Source: Streptococcaceae bacterium AF54-32pH5A (GTDB lineage Bacteria > Bacillota > Bacilli > Lactobacillales > Streptococcaceae). From it: a stretch of DNA of 64,000 nucleotides. The notes beneath the pieces were generated by a model. It saw only the letters and a program-made list of their open reading frames with translations, was not told the origin of the DNA and ran no database searches. Location of the stretch: the NCBI GenBank assembly GCA_027682205.1, contig JAQDAD010000001.1, forward strand, positions 124,001-188,000. The letters are read 5' to 3'. A program made the position numbers and the translations under genes. Position 1 is the stretch's first letter, and the number at the start of each line of letters is the position of its first letter. Positions 51,242 through 61,927 of this stretch are shown here, piece by piece.

Positions 51242-51776
51242 CGAGGGTTTCCTTTATTCTTTCTAAAATAGTATTCAGGTCAGCTAGGGCACCTTTGCCG
51301 TGATCGCCACAGGCTAGTAGAGATTCCTTGGGAGAGATTATCTGATAACCATAGGTCTCTAATGTTTTTAGATTAGCCTGAGTTGCCGGGTGGTCATACA
51401 TTTTTGTGTTCATGGCTGGTGCGACTAACTTTTTGACATGGTCTGGCAGGGCAAGAGCTGTACTCGTAACCATGTTATCCGCAAAACCATGTGCTAGTTT
51501 GGCAATGGTATTAGCGGTAGCAGGGACGACGATAAAAAGGTCGGTTTCTTTGCCTCTTTCGATATGATTGACTTGATCAGGATAGGGTTCCTGCATGACA
51601 TCAAGGTGAACAGGATTTTGAGAGAGTACCTGTAGTGTCAAAGGTTGGATAAACTCTCTCGTCGCCTCGGTCATTAAGACAGTGACATTATGGCCTTGTT
51701 TTTTCAAAGAACTGACGAGATCAGCTGCTTTATAGGATGCAATGGAACCTGTCACTGCGATGAGAATATTTGCCAT
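51225..51776 (-). CDS. coaC: Phosphopantothenoylcysteine decarboxylase
   Basis: 183 residues of the HFCD flavoprotein family: ILIAVTGSIASYKAADLVSS binds FMN, then PATANTIAKLAHGFADNM, PAMNTKMYDHPATQANL and CGDHGKGAL carry the catalytic Asn/Met and the Cys proton donor. It decarboxylates phosphopantothenoylcysteine to phosphopantetheine in CoA synthesis. In streptococci coaB and coaC are separate genes, as here. Confidence 0.93.
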   Translation of the reverse strand: MANILIAVTGSIASYKAADLVSSLKKQGHNVTVLMTEATREFIQPLTLQVLSQNPVHLDVMQEPYPDQVNHIERGKETDLFIVVPATANTIAKLAHGFADNMVTSTALALPDHVKKLVAPAMNTKMYDHPATQANLKTLETYGYQIISPKESLLACGDHGKGALADLNTILERIKETLDEQTL

Positions 51777-51787
51777 GGCTTTCCTTT

Positions 51788-52477
51788 CTAAGAATCGTAT
51801 GCTTGAATTTTTTCAAGGAGGAGATTTGCAATTTCCTCTTTGGTTTGAACTGTTTGAAGTTGCTCTCTCTCAACAAAGATTGCATGATGCTGATTTGCTG
51901 AGATTTGAGTCAGGTCATTAGCAATGATTAAGTCTGCCTGGTTCTTGACAAGACTCTGTCTAGCAATCTCTACGAGATAATCCTCAGTAACATCAACCAG
52001 CAGCTTGAAACCAATCAGATGAATAGCAGGATTCCATTCTTTGACTAGAGAGATGATCTTGGGTGTTTTTTTCAAAAACAAAATCTGTACTTCATCATTT
52101 GAAGAGATCTTAGCTTGATGATTTTGCTTGCTTAGGAATTCTTCTAGATTGGAACTCTCCTTAACTTCCTCAAGTCCTGTCATATAAACAGGAGTATAGT
52201 CAGATACAGCAATCGAATGAATCAAAACCTGATAATCTTGAACACGCTCTTTCATCTCTAAAAGGAGGTCATTCGTATTTTTGATTTCTCGAATGGTTAA
52301 ATGGGGATGAGGTTCTGGCTTAAGAGCTCTGTTAGTAGTAATCAAACAAACCTCATGACCAGCAGCAAGTAGTGTTTCGGTGATGATTTTCCCCAAGCGA
52401 CCTGTAGAATGGTTCGTGATAGAGCGGACGCTATCGATAGCTTCACTGGTACCGCCCGACGTAACTAAGATTTTCAT
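51788..52477 (-). CDS. coaB: Phosphopantothenate-cysteine ligase
   Basis: 229 residues from ATG 52477: MKILVTSGGTSEAIDSVRSI then TNHSTGRLGKII, IHSIAVSDYTPVY and KTPKIISLVKEWNPAIHLIG. It joins 4'-phosphopantothenate and cysteine with CTP. The longer frame upstream has no ribosome site, nor has 52477; a -10 box ends seven bases before the ATG, so the mRNA may be leaderless. First gene of the coaB-coaC-panT operon. Confidence 0.93.
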   Translation of the reverse strand: MKILVTSGGTSEAIDSVRSITNHSTGRLGKIITETLLAAGHEVCLITTNRALKPEPHPHLTIREIKNTNDLLLEMKERVQDYQVLIHSIAVSDYTPVYMTGLEEVKESSNLEEFLSKQNHQAKISSNDEVQILFLKKTPKIISLVKEWNPAIHLIGFKLLVDVTEDYLVEIARQSLVKNQADLIIANDLTQISANQHHAIFVEREQLQTVQTKEEIANLLLEKIQAYDS

Positions 52478-52483
52478 AGGACT

Positions 52484-52512
52484 ATTGTACACAAAAATAA
52501 ACGGTAAGTAAA
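52484..52512 (-). promoter_or_regulatory. coaB promoter, apparently leaderless
   Basis: Minus strand TTTACT, a 17-base spacer and TACAAT (52484-52489). The start ATG begins seven bases downstream, so transcription would begin at or within the start codon. Confidence 0.55.
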
Positions 52513-52544
52513 ATGAAAGCATTTAAAAGAAATATATATTATTA

Positions 52545-52573
52545 TTGACATTTATAATGATAAATAAGATAAT
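52545..52573 (+). promoter_or_regulatory. Promoter of the two-gene unknown operon
   Basis: TTGACA (52545-52550), a 17-base spacer and GATAAT (52568-52573), 31 bases before the start of 52604, which is preceded by AAAAGGAG. Confidence 0.75.
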
Positions 52574-52603
52574 AAATCTAAGTAGATTAAAAGGAGTGTT
52601 ATT

Positions 52604-53770
52604 ATGGATTTTTTTAAGTTTGCAGACAACATTGCAAAGGAAGCTGGTAAAGTATTGAATGATGTCGGTTCTGCTACTAGCGAAGCCTTAAATGAAGCGA
52701 GTAAATTTACTGGAGAAGTTATTACAGAATCTGCAAAAACTATAGGTGAAGTATCAGGCCAAGTTGGTAATGTTGTCTCAGATGTCTCAGGGAAAGCCGT
52801 TGAAGTTGCTGGAGATGTAGCAAATCAGATATCAAATGTGACTTCTCAAACATTTAACGAAGCTGGGAAAATAGCGAATAATACAAAAGAACAAATTGAA
52901 TCGGTAGACCTTTTTAATTCTAAACTAAGACAAGAAGCTGTTGATGGATATAATGAAGCTATTAGTTGTTATAATGAGGAAGCTGATAACTTGGCTAATA
53001 AATCAATAGAGCTTTATCAGGTTAGGGATAAAGCTATCAAAGTTGTAAAAATTGTTGAAGAAAGAATTAACAAACTAGCAAATAAACCAAAGGAGTTTGA
53101 AGCGAAATTAGAAAAAATTGACGTTGAAATACAATATTTTGAGGATAAGCAAGAAGCTATTACACAGGCGATTAAAGAAGCTGAATTGGTCAGCGGCAGT
53201 ACAGTAGCCACAACTTCTTTAAGTGCTTTAGGGGTAACAGTTGCAACTTTAGGACCTACTGTCGCTATGGGTGTTGCAACTACATTTGGTGTTGCATCAA
53301 CAGGTACTGCAATTTCAAGTTTGACAGGTGCTGCAGCAAATAGCGCCGCCCTGGCTTGGTTAGGTGGTGGAAGTTTAGCAGCTGGTGGCGGTGGAGTGGC
53401 AGCAGGTAACGCATTTTTAGCATTAGCTGGTCCTGTCGGTTGGGGAATTGCAGGCGTTATGTTGACCGCTTCTGTAGGCGCTGGTGTAGTAGCTAATAGG
53501 AAAAATGAAGAAGTTGCAAAAGAGGCTATAGAGGAACAGAAAAAGGTAGAATTGTTAGCTAGACAACTTAAAGAAAAAGTAATAGAAGTTACGGAATTAA
53601 TAGAACTAACCGAAAAACAAACAGAAGGAATTTATTTAGCTAATTTATCTTTAACTGGGATGGACTATAGCTTATTTACTGATGACGAAAAATATCAAGC
53701 AGGTGCTTTAGTGAATTCAACTCTATCATTGACTGCTATGGTAAATAAGGAAATTAGAATAAATGAGTAA
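52604..53770 (+). CDS. Unrecognised protein, amphipathic repeats plus hydrophobic Gly/Ala hairpin
   Basis: 388 residues in three parts. Residues 1-100 are Ala/Val/Gly repeats of an 11-residue amphipathic type (EALNEASKFTGEVITESAK, GEVSGQVGNVVSDVSGKAVE), like late-embryogenesis or apolipoprotein helices. Residues 105-200 are charged coiled coil. Residues 205-305 form two or three Gly/Ala-rich hydrophobic helices (ATTSLSALGVTVATLGPTVA, AAGGGGVAAGNAFLALAG). A second coiled coil follows. The make-up recalls pore-forming or membrane-remodelling proteins. The next gene overlaps it by eight bases. Function unknown. Confidence 0.6.
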   Translation: MDFFKFADNIAKEAGKVLNDVGSATSEALNEASKFTGEVITESAKTIGEVSGQVGNVVSDVSGKAVEVAGDVANQISNVTSQTFNEAGKIANNTKEQIESVDLFNSKLRQEAVDGYNEAISCYNEEADNLANKSIELYQVRDKAIKVVKIVEERINKLANKPKEFEAKLEKIDVEIQYFEDKQEAITQAIKEAELVSGSTVATTSLSALGVTVATLGPTVAMGVATTFGVASTGTAISSLTGAAANSAALAWLGGGSLAAGGGGVAAGNAFLALAGPVGWGIAGVMLTASVGAGVVANRKNEEVAKEAIEEQKKVELLARQLKEKVIEVTELIELTEKQTEGIYLANLSLTGMDYSLFTDDEKYQAGALVNSTLSLTAMVNKEIRINE

Positions 53771-55238
53771 CCAGATTTTTAATCAAGCTTTTAACCAAGG
53801 TATTGGTGCATATGTCAATTGTTTGAATAATTTAAGGATTCAAGACCTACAAATTGCTATGAAAATCATAGAGGATGAAGCCCGCAGAGTCATCTTAAAC
53901 AAGGATAATGCCTCAAAAATCTTAAACTACACTAGAGAGAATTTTGAAGATGTTATTCTAAAGAAGCGTGGAGGAGACTACGGTGGTCACGGGTTTATAG
54001 CTGAATTTGCAGAAGCAGGAATTGTAAATGCGAGGAGAGCTCTTGAAGGATTAAATTCTATTGTAAAAGTATTGAATGATAATGGACCAGCCGATTTATT
54101 AATTGGTAGAAATACTATTCAAATGAAGTTTTATAATAATTTACGTGATGAACTAGCTCAATCGTTTCATTACAGTTCAAAAATGAAAATGATGTTTCCA
54201 GAAGTTCACGTTCTAGTATTTGAAAAAATAATGGCTGGGTCCAAGGAAGTTGAATTGAATGGTAAAAGATTGTCTATTAAACAAATTACAGACATACGAC
54301 AAATAATCAATGATATTACCGAAAGCAAGGGACTTACTTCATATAAATCTTGGATGAAATCATCTGTTCTAAATTATAATGATGCTCAAAAAAATTCAAT
54401 TCATTCTCTTTTAGATTCCGAAGAGAAGAATATTCGTAAAACAGTCAGACTAAAGCAACAAGAATTAAATAAAAAACGATTAGTAGCACAAAAACATGCA
54501 TTACCAAAAATAAAAGAAGCAAACAAGATTGCAAGAAACGCAGCTTTTTTACAAGGTGGTTTAGCATTAATGTCGACTGTGTATGGGAAATACAAAGAAG
54601 GTAGAACAATTTTTGAATTCACTCAAACAGATTGGCAAGATTGTGGATTAGAAACTATAGAAGGAGCCGTAAAAGGAGCTATATCAGGTTACACGATTTA
54701 TGGCCTCACTAATGTTTTTAAAATGAGTGCACCAAGTGCAAGTGCAGTTGTGACAGTTACCTACGGAATGATTGATATTATTACAAAGTTTAGAACATCT
54801 AGATTAACTGAAGAGGAATTTATAAATCTAGTCACTCTAAGTGCACTAGATGCTTCCTTTGCTACAATTGGTGCTTGTATTGGTCAGTTCATGATTCCAA
54901 TACCTGTTCTTGGTTCTGTAGTTGGTTCAATATCTACTTCAATAATTTGGGAGATAGGTAAGGGAATATTAAATGAAAGAGAACAAAGGATAATTCAAGA
55001 TTACAAAGAAAATCTGAATAGTTACATAAAAACTATAGACGAAAATTATCTTGTCATTTACAACGAAATTATAGAAAAGTATAAAAAATTGGGCGAAATA
55101 CAAGCATATTCGTTTGATTTGTCAATAAATACTAAACTTAGGTTTGAGTACTCTATTGAGATGGCAGAAAGTTTAGAAATTGAAGATAATAAAATTCTCC
55201 ATGATTTGTCTGAAATTGATAATTTTTTTCTTGACTAG
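53763..55238 (+). CDS. Unrecognised partner protein with hydrophobic region
   Basis: 491 residues. It begins MSNQIFNQAFNQGIGAYVNC with a motif GGDYGGHGFIAEFAEAGIVN at about residue 75, which also occurs in phage and defence-associated proteins. Then a charged helical part (RKTVRLKQQELNKKRL), then four hydrophobic stretches between residues 265 and 410 (AAFLQGGLALMSTVYG, GCIGQFMIPIPVLGSVVG). The stop of the first gene lies within its start, so the two are made together. I cannot assign a function; a defence or toxin pair is one idea. Confidence 0.6.
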   Translation: MSNQIFNQAFNQGIGAYVNCLNNLRIQDLQIAMKIIEDEARRVILNKDNASKILNYTRENFEDVILKKRGGDYGGHGFIAEFAEAGIVNARRALEGLNSIVKVLNDNGPADLLIGRNTIQMKFYNNLRDELAQSFHYSSKMKMMFPEVHVLVFEKIMAGSKEVELNGKRLSIKQITDIRQIINDITESKGLTSYKSWMKSSVLNYNDAQKNSIHSLLDSEEKNIRKTVRLKQQELNKKRLVAQKHALPKIKEANKIARNAAFLQGGLALMSTVYGKYKEGRTIFEFTQTDWQDCGLETIEGAVKGAISGYTIYGLTNVFKMSAPSASAVVTVTYGMIDIITKFRTSRLTEEEFINLVTLSALDASFATIGACIGQFMIPIPVLGSVVGSISTSIIWEIGKGILNEREQRIIQDYKENLNSYIKTIDENYLVIYNEIIEKYKKLGEIQAYSFDLSINTKLRFEYSIEMAESLEIEDNKILHDLSEIDNFFLD

Positions 55239-55239
55239 A

Positions 55240-55411
55240 TTATTTTCACATTCTTTATAGTCTAAAACTATAAAGCCATATAAAATTTTTCAAAGGGCCC
55301 TAAAAATCTTGAAATTCAGGATATTTACGAACGTTTAGAGAGTTTATGGATGTTAAAAATCTTGTTTTGTGTTATAATGAATTATCATATTAGAGGTTAG
55401 AGGAGTTTTGA
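55240..55411 (+). promoter_or_regulatory. fhs upstream region with extended -10
   Basis: Intergenic region with TGT-TATAAT (55370-55378), an extended -10 box, about 33 bases before fhs, and an AGAGGAG ribosome site. No riboswitch recognised. Confidence 0.6.
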
Positions 55412-57082
55412 ATGAAAACAGATATTGAAATCGCACAGAGTATTGAGTTGAATCCAATCGTTGATGTTGTTGAGAAACTTGGTATTTCTTACGACGATTT
55501 GGAATTGTACGGGAAGTACAAGGCTAAGCTCAGCTTTGATAAAATTCGTGCAGTTGAGAGCAATCCAGTTGGTAAATTGATCTTGGTAACTGCCATTAAC
55601 CCAACGCCAGCCGGTGAAGGGAAATCAACTATTACCATTGGTCTTGCGGATGCCTTGAACAAGATTGGTAAGAAAACCATGATTGCTATTCGCGAACCGT
55701 CTCTTGGCCCAGTAATGGGGATTAAGGGTGGTGCAGCCGGTGGTGGTTATGCCCAAGTGTTGCCAATGGAAGACATCAACCTTCACTTTACGGGGGATAT
55801 GCATGCCATTACAACAGCCAACAATGCTCTTTCAGCCTTGATTGACAATCACTTGCACCAAGGAAATGAGCTGGGAATCGACCAACGTCGTATTCTCTGG
55901 AAACGTGTAGTGGACTTGAACGACCGCGCCCTTCGTCATGTAACCGTTGGACTTGGTGGTCCTCTAAACAGTATTCCTCGTGAGGATGGTTTTGATATTA
56001 CAGTTGCTTCAGAAATCATGGCCATTCTTTGCTTGGCAACGGACATCGAGGACTTGAAACGTCGTTTGGCGAATATCGTTATTGGCTATCGCTATGACCG
56101 TACACCAGTTACTGTTGGTGATTTACAGATTGAGGGAGCATTAGCATTGATTTTGAAAGATGCTATCAAACCGAACTTGGTTCAGACAATTTACGGTACA
56201 CCTGCCTTTGTACACGGTGGTCCATTTGCCAATATCGCTCATGGATGTAACTCTGTTTTGGCAACAAGCACAGCCCTTCACTTGGCTGATTATACTGTTA
56301 CTGAAGCTGGTTTTGGTGCGGACCTTGGTGCTGAGAAATTCCTTGACATTAAGACACCAAACTTGCCAGCATCTCCAGATGCTGTTGTCATCGTCGCAAC
56401 TCTCCGTGCCCTTAAGATGAATGGTGGCGTTGCTAAAGATGCTTTGACAGAAGAAAACGTAGAAGCAGTTCGTGCAGGTTTTGCTAACTTGAAACGCCAC
56501 GTTGAGAACATCCGTAAGTTCGGTATTCCAGCAGTTGTAGCTATCAATGAATTTGTTTCTGATACAGAGGCTGAAATCGCAGCCTTGAAGGAACTTTGTG
56601 CCTCAATCGATGTACCAGTAGAATTGGCTAGTGTCTGGGCTGATGGCGCAGAAGGTGGTGTAACACTTGCCGAAACACTTGTCAAGACAATCTCTGAAAA
56701 TCCAGCCAACTACACTCGTCTTTATGACAATGACCTTTCTGTCCAAGAAAAGATTGAAAAGATTGTTACTGAAATCTATCGTGGTAGCAAAGTGAACTTT
56801 GAGAAGAAAGCTCAAACGCAAATTGCTCAAATCGTTCAGAATGGTTGGGACAAATTGCCAATCTGTATGGCGAAAACTCAGTACAGTTTCTCTGACAACC
56901 CAAGTGCACTTGGAGCTCCAGAAAACTTTGAAATTACCATTCGTGAATTGGTACCAAAATTAGGTGCGGGCTTCATCGTTGCCTTAACAGGTGATGTCAT
57001 GACCATGCCAGGTCTTCCAAAACGACCAGCAGCTCTCAACATGGATGTTGAAAGCGACGGAACTGTTCTAGGTTTGTTCTAG
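55412..57082 (+). CDS. fhs: Formate-tetrahydrofolate ligase
   Basis: Joins formate and tetrahydrofolate with ATP to give 10-formyl-THF for purine and fMet synthesis. 556 residues, the family length. The P-loop region is [38 protein letters not shown] is the most conserved stretch, and the end carries [17 protein letters not shown]. All features are intact. Ends with a strong hairpin terminator. Confidence 0.97.
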   Translation: MKTDIEIAQSIELNPIVDVVEKLGISYDDLELYGKYKAKLSFDKIRAVESNPVGKLILVTAINPTPAGEGKSTITIGLADALNKIGKKTMIAIREPSLGPVMGIKGGAAGGGYAQVLPMEDINLHFTGDMHAITTANNALSALIDNHLHQGNELGIDQRRILWKRVVDLNDRALRHVTVGLGGPLNSIPREDGFDITVASEIMAILCLATDIEDLKRRLANIVIGYRYDRTPVTVGDLQIEGALALILKDAIKPNLVQTIYGTPAFVHGGPFANIAHGCNSVLATSTALHLADYTVTEAGFGADLGAEKFLDIKTPNLPASPDAVVIVATLRALKMNGGVAKDALTEENVEAVRAGFANLKRHVENIRKFGIPAVVAINEFVSDTEAEIAALKELCASIDVPVELASVWADGAEGGVTLAETLVKTISENPANYTRLYDNDLSVQEKIEKIVTEIYRGSKVNFEKKAQTQIAQIVQNGWDKLPICMAKTQYSFSDNPSALGAPENFEITIRELVPKLGAGFIVALTGDVMTMPGLPKRPAALNMDVESDGTVLGLF

Positions 57083-57099
57083 TATATTGTAATTGAATT

Positions 57100-57135
57100 A
57101 AAATGAGTTTGGAAAAGCTTTCCAAGCTCATTTTC
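57100..57135 (+). terminator. fhs terminator
   Basis: AAAATGAGTTTGGAAA and TTTCCAAGCTCATTTT form a long stem with one mismatch, 18 bases after the fhs stop and with a T run. Confidence 0.85.
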
Positions 57136-57223
57136 TTGTCTAGATATGGGAGTTGTCTTTAGCTGATGAGAGAGGTGTCTTCTACAAGCAATCAGTCTAG
57201 GTAAAGATATTTTCCCTGATTTC

Positions 57224-57232
57224 TGATATAAT
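57224..57232 (+). promoter_or_regulatory. Extended -10 of pcrA
   Basis: TGA-TATAAT, 35 bases before the pcrA start, with GGAAGAG as ribosome site. Confidence 0.65.
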
Positions 57233-57265
57233 AGAAATATTGACTTCAAGAGTAAGGAAGAGAAA

Positions 57266-59557
57266 ATGAACGCATTATTGAATGGAATGAATGACCGTCA
57301 AGCCGAGGCGGTGCAAACAACAGAAGGTCCATTATTGATCATGGCTGGTGCTGGTTCTGGGAAGACCCGAGTTTTGACCCACCGTATTGCTTATTTGATT
57401 GATGAAAAGATGGTCAATCCTTGGAATATCTTGGCCATTACCTTTACCAATAAGGCGGCGCGTGAGATGAAGGAGCGTGCCTATGGCCTCAATCCAGCTA
57501 CTCAGGACTGTCTGATTGCGACCTTTCACTCCATGTGTGTTCGTATTCTACGTCGTGATGCGGATCATATTGGCTATAACCGAAATTTCACTATTGTAGA
57601 TCCAGGTGAGCAACGAACTCTCATGAAACGCATTCTCAAGCAGTTGAACTTGGATCCTAAAAAATGGAATGAACGGAGCATTTTAGGGACTATTTCCAAT
57701 GCTAAGAATGACTTGATTGATGATGTGGCTTATGCTGCCCAGGCTGGTGATATGTATACGCAAATCGTTGCTCAGTGTTATACGGCCTATCAAAAGGAGC
57801 TTCGTCAGTCTGAGTCCCTTGACTTTGATGATTTGATTATGCTGACCCTGCGTCTCTTTGATCAAAATCCTGACGTCTTGACCTACTATCAGCAGAAGTT
57901 CCAGTACATTCACGTTGATGAGTACCAAGATACCAACCATGCCCAGTACCAACTGGTCAAACTCTTGGCTTCACGCTTTAAAAATATCTGCGTAGTCGGT
58001 GATGCTGACCAGTCTATTTACGGTTGGCGTGGGGCTGATATGCAGAATATTTTGGATTTTGAGAAAGATTACCCTAACGCCAAGGTCGTTTTGTTAGAGG
58101 AGAATTATCGTTCAACCAAAACTATTCTTCAAGCTGCAAACGACGTCATCAAAAACAATAAAAATCGCCGTCCCAAGAATCTCTGGACCCAGAATGCGGA
58201 TGGAGAGCAGATTATTTACTATCGCGCAAATGACGAACAAGATGAGGCTGTTTTTGTAGCCAAAACCATCGATGAACTTGGTCGCAGTCAAAACTTCCTT
58301 CATAAGGATTTTGCAGTTCTTTATCGGACTAATGCACAATCCCGTACCATTGAGGAAGCCTTGCTCAAGTCCAATATTCCTTATACTATGGTTGGAGGAA
58401 CCAAGTTCTACAGCCGTAAGGAAATCCGTGATATTATCGCTTATCTTAACCTCATTGCCAATTTGAGTGATAATATCAGTTTTGAGCGCATTATCAACGA
58501 GCCTAAACGCGGAATTGGCCCAGGAACCGTTGAGAAAATTCGCGGCTTTGCTAATATGCAAGACATGTCTATGCTGGATGCTTCAGCCAATATCATGTTA
58601 TCAGGAATCAAGGGGAAGGCAGCACAGTCAATTTGGGACTTTGCCAATATGATTTTGGATTTGCGAGAAAAACTGGATCAATTAACTATCACCGAGCTGG
58701 TTGAGGCTGTTCTAGAAAAAACAGGTTATATCGATATTCTCAATGCCCAAGCGACCTTAGAAAGCAAGGCTCGGGTTGAAAATATCGAGGAATTTCTATC
58801 TGTTACCAAGAATTTTGACGACAATCCTGATAGTCAAGAAGAGGAAACAGGTTTGGACAAACTCAGTCGTTTCTTGAATGACCTTGCCCTGATTGCGGAT
58901 ACGGACTCTGGTAGTCAGGAAACATCGGAAGTGACCTTGATGACCTTGCACGCAGCTAAGGGACTTGAGTTCCCAGTTGTCTTTATCATTGGGATGGAGG
59001 AAAATGTCTTTCCACTTAGCCGTGCAGCTGAGGATCCTGATGAACTGGAAGAAGAACGCCGTTTGGCCTATGTCGGTATTACACGCGCAGAAAAGATCCT
59101 TTATCTGACCAATGCTAACTCTCGCTTGCTTTTTGGGCGTACCAACTACAATCGTCCAACTCGTTTTATCAATGAAATTAGTTCGGACTTGATTGAATAT
59201 CAAGGCTTGGCTCGTCCGGCGAATACTAGCTTTAAGGCATCTTATAGCAGTGGTGGAGTGGCCTTTGGTCAAGGTATGAGCCTAGCTCAGGCCCTTCAAG
59301 AACGGAAACGGAATGCTGCACCAAGCTCTATCCAGTCAAGTGGTCTTCCGTTTGGACAGTTAGCAGCCGGAAATAAAAAAGATTCAAGCGATACCAACTG
59401 GTCTATTGGGGATATTGCTCTCCACAAGAAGTGGGGAGAGGGAACTGTTCTGGAAGTCTCTGGTAGCGGTGATACTCAGGAGTTGAAAATCAATTTCCCA
59501 GAAGTGGGGCTGAAAAAACTCTTAGCCAGTGTAGCTCCAATTGAGAAAAAAATCTAA
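57266..59557 (+). CDS. pcrA: ATP-dependent DNA helicase PcrA
   Basis: UvrD/PcrA superfamily 1 helicase, 763 residues. Motif I GAGSGKTR, Ia [58 protein letters not shown] and [11 protein letters not shown] are present, and the C-terminal tail contains the RNA polymerase-interacting Tudor fold ([12 protein letters not shown]). Involved in repair, removing RecA and resolving stalled transcription. Upstream of radC on the same strand. Confidence 0.97.
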   Translation: MNALLNGMNDRQAEAVQTTEGPLLIMAGAGSGKTRVLTHRIAYLIDEKMVNPWNILAITFTNKAAREMKERAYGLNPATQDCLIATFHSMCVRILRRDADHIGYNRNFTIVDPGEQRTLMKRILKQLNLDPKKWNERSILGTISNAKNDLIDDVAYAAQAGDMYTQIVAQCYTAYQKELRQSESLDFDDLIMLTLRLFDQNPDVLTYYQQKFQYIHVDEYQDTNHAQYQLVKLLASRFKNICVVGDADQSIYGWRGADMQNILDFEKDYPNAKVVLLEENYRSTKTILQAANDVIKNNKNRRPKNLWTQNADGEQIIYYRANDEQDEAVFVAKTIDELGRSQNFLHKDFAVLYRTNAQSRTIEEALLKSNIPYTMVGGTKFYSRKEIRDIIAYLNLIANLSDNISFERIINEPKRGIGPGTVEKIRGFANMQDMSMLDASANIMLSGIKGKAAQSIWDFANMILDLREKLDQLTITELVEAVLEKTGYIDILNAQATLESKARVENIEEFLSVTKNFDDNPDSQEEETGLDKLSRFLNDLALIADTDSGSQETSEVTLMTLHAAKGLEFPVVFIIGMEENVFPLSRAAEDPDELEEERRLAYVGITRAEKILYLTNANSRLLFGRTNYNRPTRFINEISSDLIEYQGLARPANTSFKASYSSGGVAFGQGMSLAQALQERKRNAAPSSIQSSGLPFGQLAAGNKKDSSDTNWSIGDIALHKKWGEGTVLEVSGSGDTQELKINFPEVGLKKLLASVAPIEKKI

Positions 59558-59599
59558 TTTTCCATCCTTCTCACGAATAATAAAGTGAGGAGGATTTTT

Positions 59600-60280
59600 A
59601 TGTACAGTATTTCATTCCAAGAAGATTCACTTTTGCCTAGAGAAAGACTGGTTAAAGAAGGAGTAGAGGCACTGAGCAATCAAGAATTGCTAGCAATTCT
59701 ACTCAGAACCGGAACGCGTACGGCCAATGTTTTTGAAATTTCCCAGAAAGTCTTAAACAGTTTGACTAGTCTAACTGATTTGAAAAAAATGACCCTGCAG
59801 GAATTGCAGAGTCTGTCTGGTATTGGACGGATTAAGGCCATTGAACTACAAGCAGTGATTGAACTGGGACATCGCATTCACAAACATGAAACCCTTGAGA
59901 TGGAAAGTATTCTCAGTAGTCAAAAGCTAGCCAAGAAAATGCAACAGGAACTTGGCGATAAAAAACAAGAGCACCTAGTGGCGCTCTATCTCAATACTCA
60001 AAATCAAATCATTCATCAGCAAACTATTTTTATCGGCTCTGCGACACGCAGCATTGCTGAACCGAGGGAAATCCTTCACTATGCCCTCAAGCATATGGCT
60101 ACCTCAGTGATTCTCGTTCACAATCATCCATCCGGTGCTGTATCTCCTAGTCGAAACGATAACCATGTCACTAAACTAGTCAAGGAAGCCTGCGAACTGA
60201 TGGGAATTGTTTTCTTGGACCATCTGATTGTCTCGCACTCTGATTACTTTAGTTACCGTGAAAAGACGGATTTGATTTAG
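59600..60280 (+). CDS. radC: DNA repair protein RadC family (JAB1/MPN domain)
   Basis: 226 residues from ATG 59600, which has GAGGAGG before it. N-terminal helix-hairpin-helix ([20 protein letters not shown]) and C-terminal JAMM-type motif [15 protein letters not shown]. The role in repair is disputed; the JAMM domain suggests a metal hydrolase. Ends overlapping the convergent C26 peptidase gene by four bases. Confidence 0.93.
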   Translation: MYSISFQEDSLLPRERLVKEGVEALSNQELLAILLRTGTRTANVFEISQKVLNSLTSLTDLKKMTLQELQSLSGIGRIKAIELQAVIELGHRIHKHETLEMESILSSQKLAKKMQQELGDKKQEHLVALYLNTQNQIIHQQTIFIGSATRSIAEPREILHYALKHMATSVILVHNHPSGAVSPSRNDNHVTKLVKEACELMGIVFLDHLIVSHSDYFSYREKTDLI

Positions 60281-60966
60281 AGTTCGTTAACAACATAGTC
60301 AAATAGCGTTTTATCTTTGGGGCGATTTTCAAATAGAAATTCTGGATGCCATTGGACACCAAGATAAGGAAAGCCGTCCGTAGTTGTCACAGCCTCAATG
60401 ATTCCATCTTTAGGATCATGTGCTACAACCTTAAGATTTGAAGCTAGATCTTTAATGCTTTGGTGGTGGAAGGAGTTGATGTGAGAGATTTCTCCATAGA
60501 TTTCTCGGAGAATCGTATCAGGTTCCGTTACGAGGCGTTGGGTCGTGTATTCGGCTGAACAGTCCTGCCAATGATCCTCGATATCTTGGTGTAGCGTGCC
60601 TCCCATAGCAACATTGAAAAGTTGAGTACCCCGACAAACAGAGAAAATTGGTTTCTTTTGCTTAATCGCTTCTTTGATAAGTGCTAGTTCAAAAATATCT
60701 CTTTGAAGGTGGTAGTCATCACTATCAATAGCTTTTGGTTCACCATAGTATTTTGGATCAACGTTTTGCCCACCCGTTAAGATGAGCTTATCAATGATAC
60801 TGATGTAATAGGCAGCCATTTCTTGATCACCAATCGGTAGGATGATTGGAATTCCGCCAGCGTCCTTGACTCCTTCAACGAAGCCCTTTGCTGCATAGCT
60901 CATCATGATGTCATCATCTGGATGAGCTTTTTCATTTCCTGTAATCCCAATAACTGGTTTTTTCAT
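60277..60966 (-). CDS. Gamma-glutamyl-gamma-aminobutyrate hydrolase-like (peptidase C26)
   Basis: 229 residues of class I glutamine amidotransferase type. Nucleophile elbow [16 protein letters not shown] with Cys, and the His/Glu pair in [12 protein letters not shown]. These are PuuD-like hydrolases that split gamma-glutamyl bonds. It lies 15 bases downstream of rex and is probably in its operon. Confidence 0.87.
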   Translation of the reverse strand: MKKPVIGITGNEKAHPDDDIMMSYAAKGFVEGVKDAGGIPIILPIGDQEMAAYYISIIDKLILTGGQNVDPKYYGEPKAIDSDDYHLQRDIFELALIKEAIKQKKPIFSVCRGTQLFNVAMGGTLHQDIEDHWQDCSAEYTTQRLVTEPDTILREIYGEISHINSFHHQSIKDLASNLKVVAHDPKDGIIEAVTTTDGFPYLGVQWHPEFLFENRPKDKTLFDYVVNEL

Positions 60967-60981
60967 AAATGCTTTCGCTTT

Positions 60982-61623
60982 CTAATCCTCTTTACGCATA
61001 AAATAGAGGAGGGTTTGGAGTTCGCTTGTCAAATCGACATACTGAACGACCACATCTTTTGGGAGGTGAAGGTGAACAGGGGAAAAACTGAGAATACCTT
61101 TTATACCTGCATCAACCAAAAGATTGGCAACTTCTTGTGATTTAACACTTGGAACAGTTAGGATAGCAGTTTCGACATCTGCTTCTTTGATTTTTTCTTT
61201 AATCTGTGAGATACCATAGATTGGAATTCCATCAGGTGTCTGGCTTCCAACTTCTGGATGGTCATCCAGGTCAAAGGCCATGATAATCTTCATCTTGTTG
61301 CGCTCGTGGAAGCGGTAGTGGAGAAGGGCATGCCCCATATTACCAATCCCAACCAGCATAACATTTGTAATTGAGTTATCATTTAGGAGGTCAGCAAAAA
61401 AATTCATCAATTTTTTGACATCATAACCAAAACCACGACGACCTAGCTCGCCAAAATAGGAAAAATCCCGACGAACGGTCGCAGAGTCGATACCGATAGC
61501 CTCTGCAATTTGTTTGGAGTTGGCACGTTCGATTTTTTCTGCATGAAATCTCTTGAAAATTCGATAGTAAAGAGAGAGTCTTTTTGCTGTTGCTTTTGGA
61601 ATAGCAGACTGTTTATCTTTCAC
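60982..61623 (-). CDS. rex: Redox-sensing repressor Rex
   Basis: 213 residues. N-terminal winged helix ([34 protein letters not shown]), then Rossmann domain [18 protein letters not shown] binding NAD(H), and the domain-swapped C-terminal helix. Rex represses fermentation and NADH-recycling genes at low NADH. The upstream near-palindrome TTGTGAA...TCAACAA suggests autoregulation. Confidence 0.95.
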   Translation of the reverse strand: MKDKQSAIPKATAKRLSLYYRIFKRFHAEKIERANSKQIAEAIGIDSATVRRDFSYFGELGRRGFGYDVKKLMNFFADLLNDNSITNVMLVGIGNMGHALLHYRFHERNKMKIIMAFDLDDHPEVGSQTPDGIPIYGISQIKEKIKEADVETAILTVPSVKSQEVANLLVDAGIKGILSFSPVHLHLPKDVVVQYVDLTSELQTLLYFMRKED

Positions 61624-61662
61624 AAAATCACAACCTTTCTATTCTTCTATTTTATAGAAACA

Positions 61663-61680
61663 TTGTGAAAAAATCAACAA
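61663..61680. promoter_or_regulatory. Candidate Rex operator
   Basis: TTGTGAA-AAAA-TCAACAA matches the Rex consensus TTGTGAA-N4-TTCACAA with two mismatches and lies 40 bases upstream of rex. Confidence 0.55.
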
Positions 61681-61688
61681 AAACAAGA

Positions 61689-61714
61689 AAAAACTAAGAA
61701 ATTTCTTAGTTTTT
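61689..61714 (-). terminator. Terminator of the nifS-like operon
   Basis: A perfect palindrome of 26 bases (AAAAACTAAGAAA and its complement) overlaps the stop of the last gene of the minus-strand operon and ends in a T run. Confidence 0.8.
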
Positions 61715-61927
61715 ATCTGAAAAATGAGCTTGTGATAGAAAACGGTAGAGATCGCCAACCAATCCTTGATAAATCACCTTATCATTCAGCGTTAAGGAGC
61801 TGATTAGGTGAGTATCAGGTAGGGTCACACAGCCTGATAGAGATAACATAAGCTCTTCGTAATCCTTATATTCAAGTGTACGTTCTACGTGATAGTTATC
61901 TTGATAGGTAAGTCGATACATAGTCAA
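61706..61927 (-). CDS. DUF4649-type small protein
   Basis: 73 residues: MTMYRLTYQDNYHVERTLEY, KDYEELMLSLSGCVTLPDTH. A small conserved streptococcal protein found next to the DUF1831 gene; function not known. Starts directly after the preceding stop, so it is cotranscribed. Confidence 0.7.
   Translation of the reverse strand: MTMYRLTYQDNYHVERTLEYKDYEELMLSLSGCVTLPDTHLISSLTLNDKVIYQGLVGDLYRFLSQAHFSDKN

Noticed and set aside
55240..55411. A folate riboswitch upstream of fhs
   Set aside because: The region between the promoter and fhs is too short and I see no paired elements of the known THF riboswitch.
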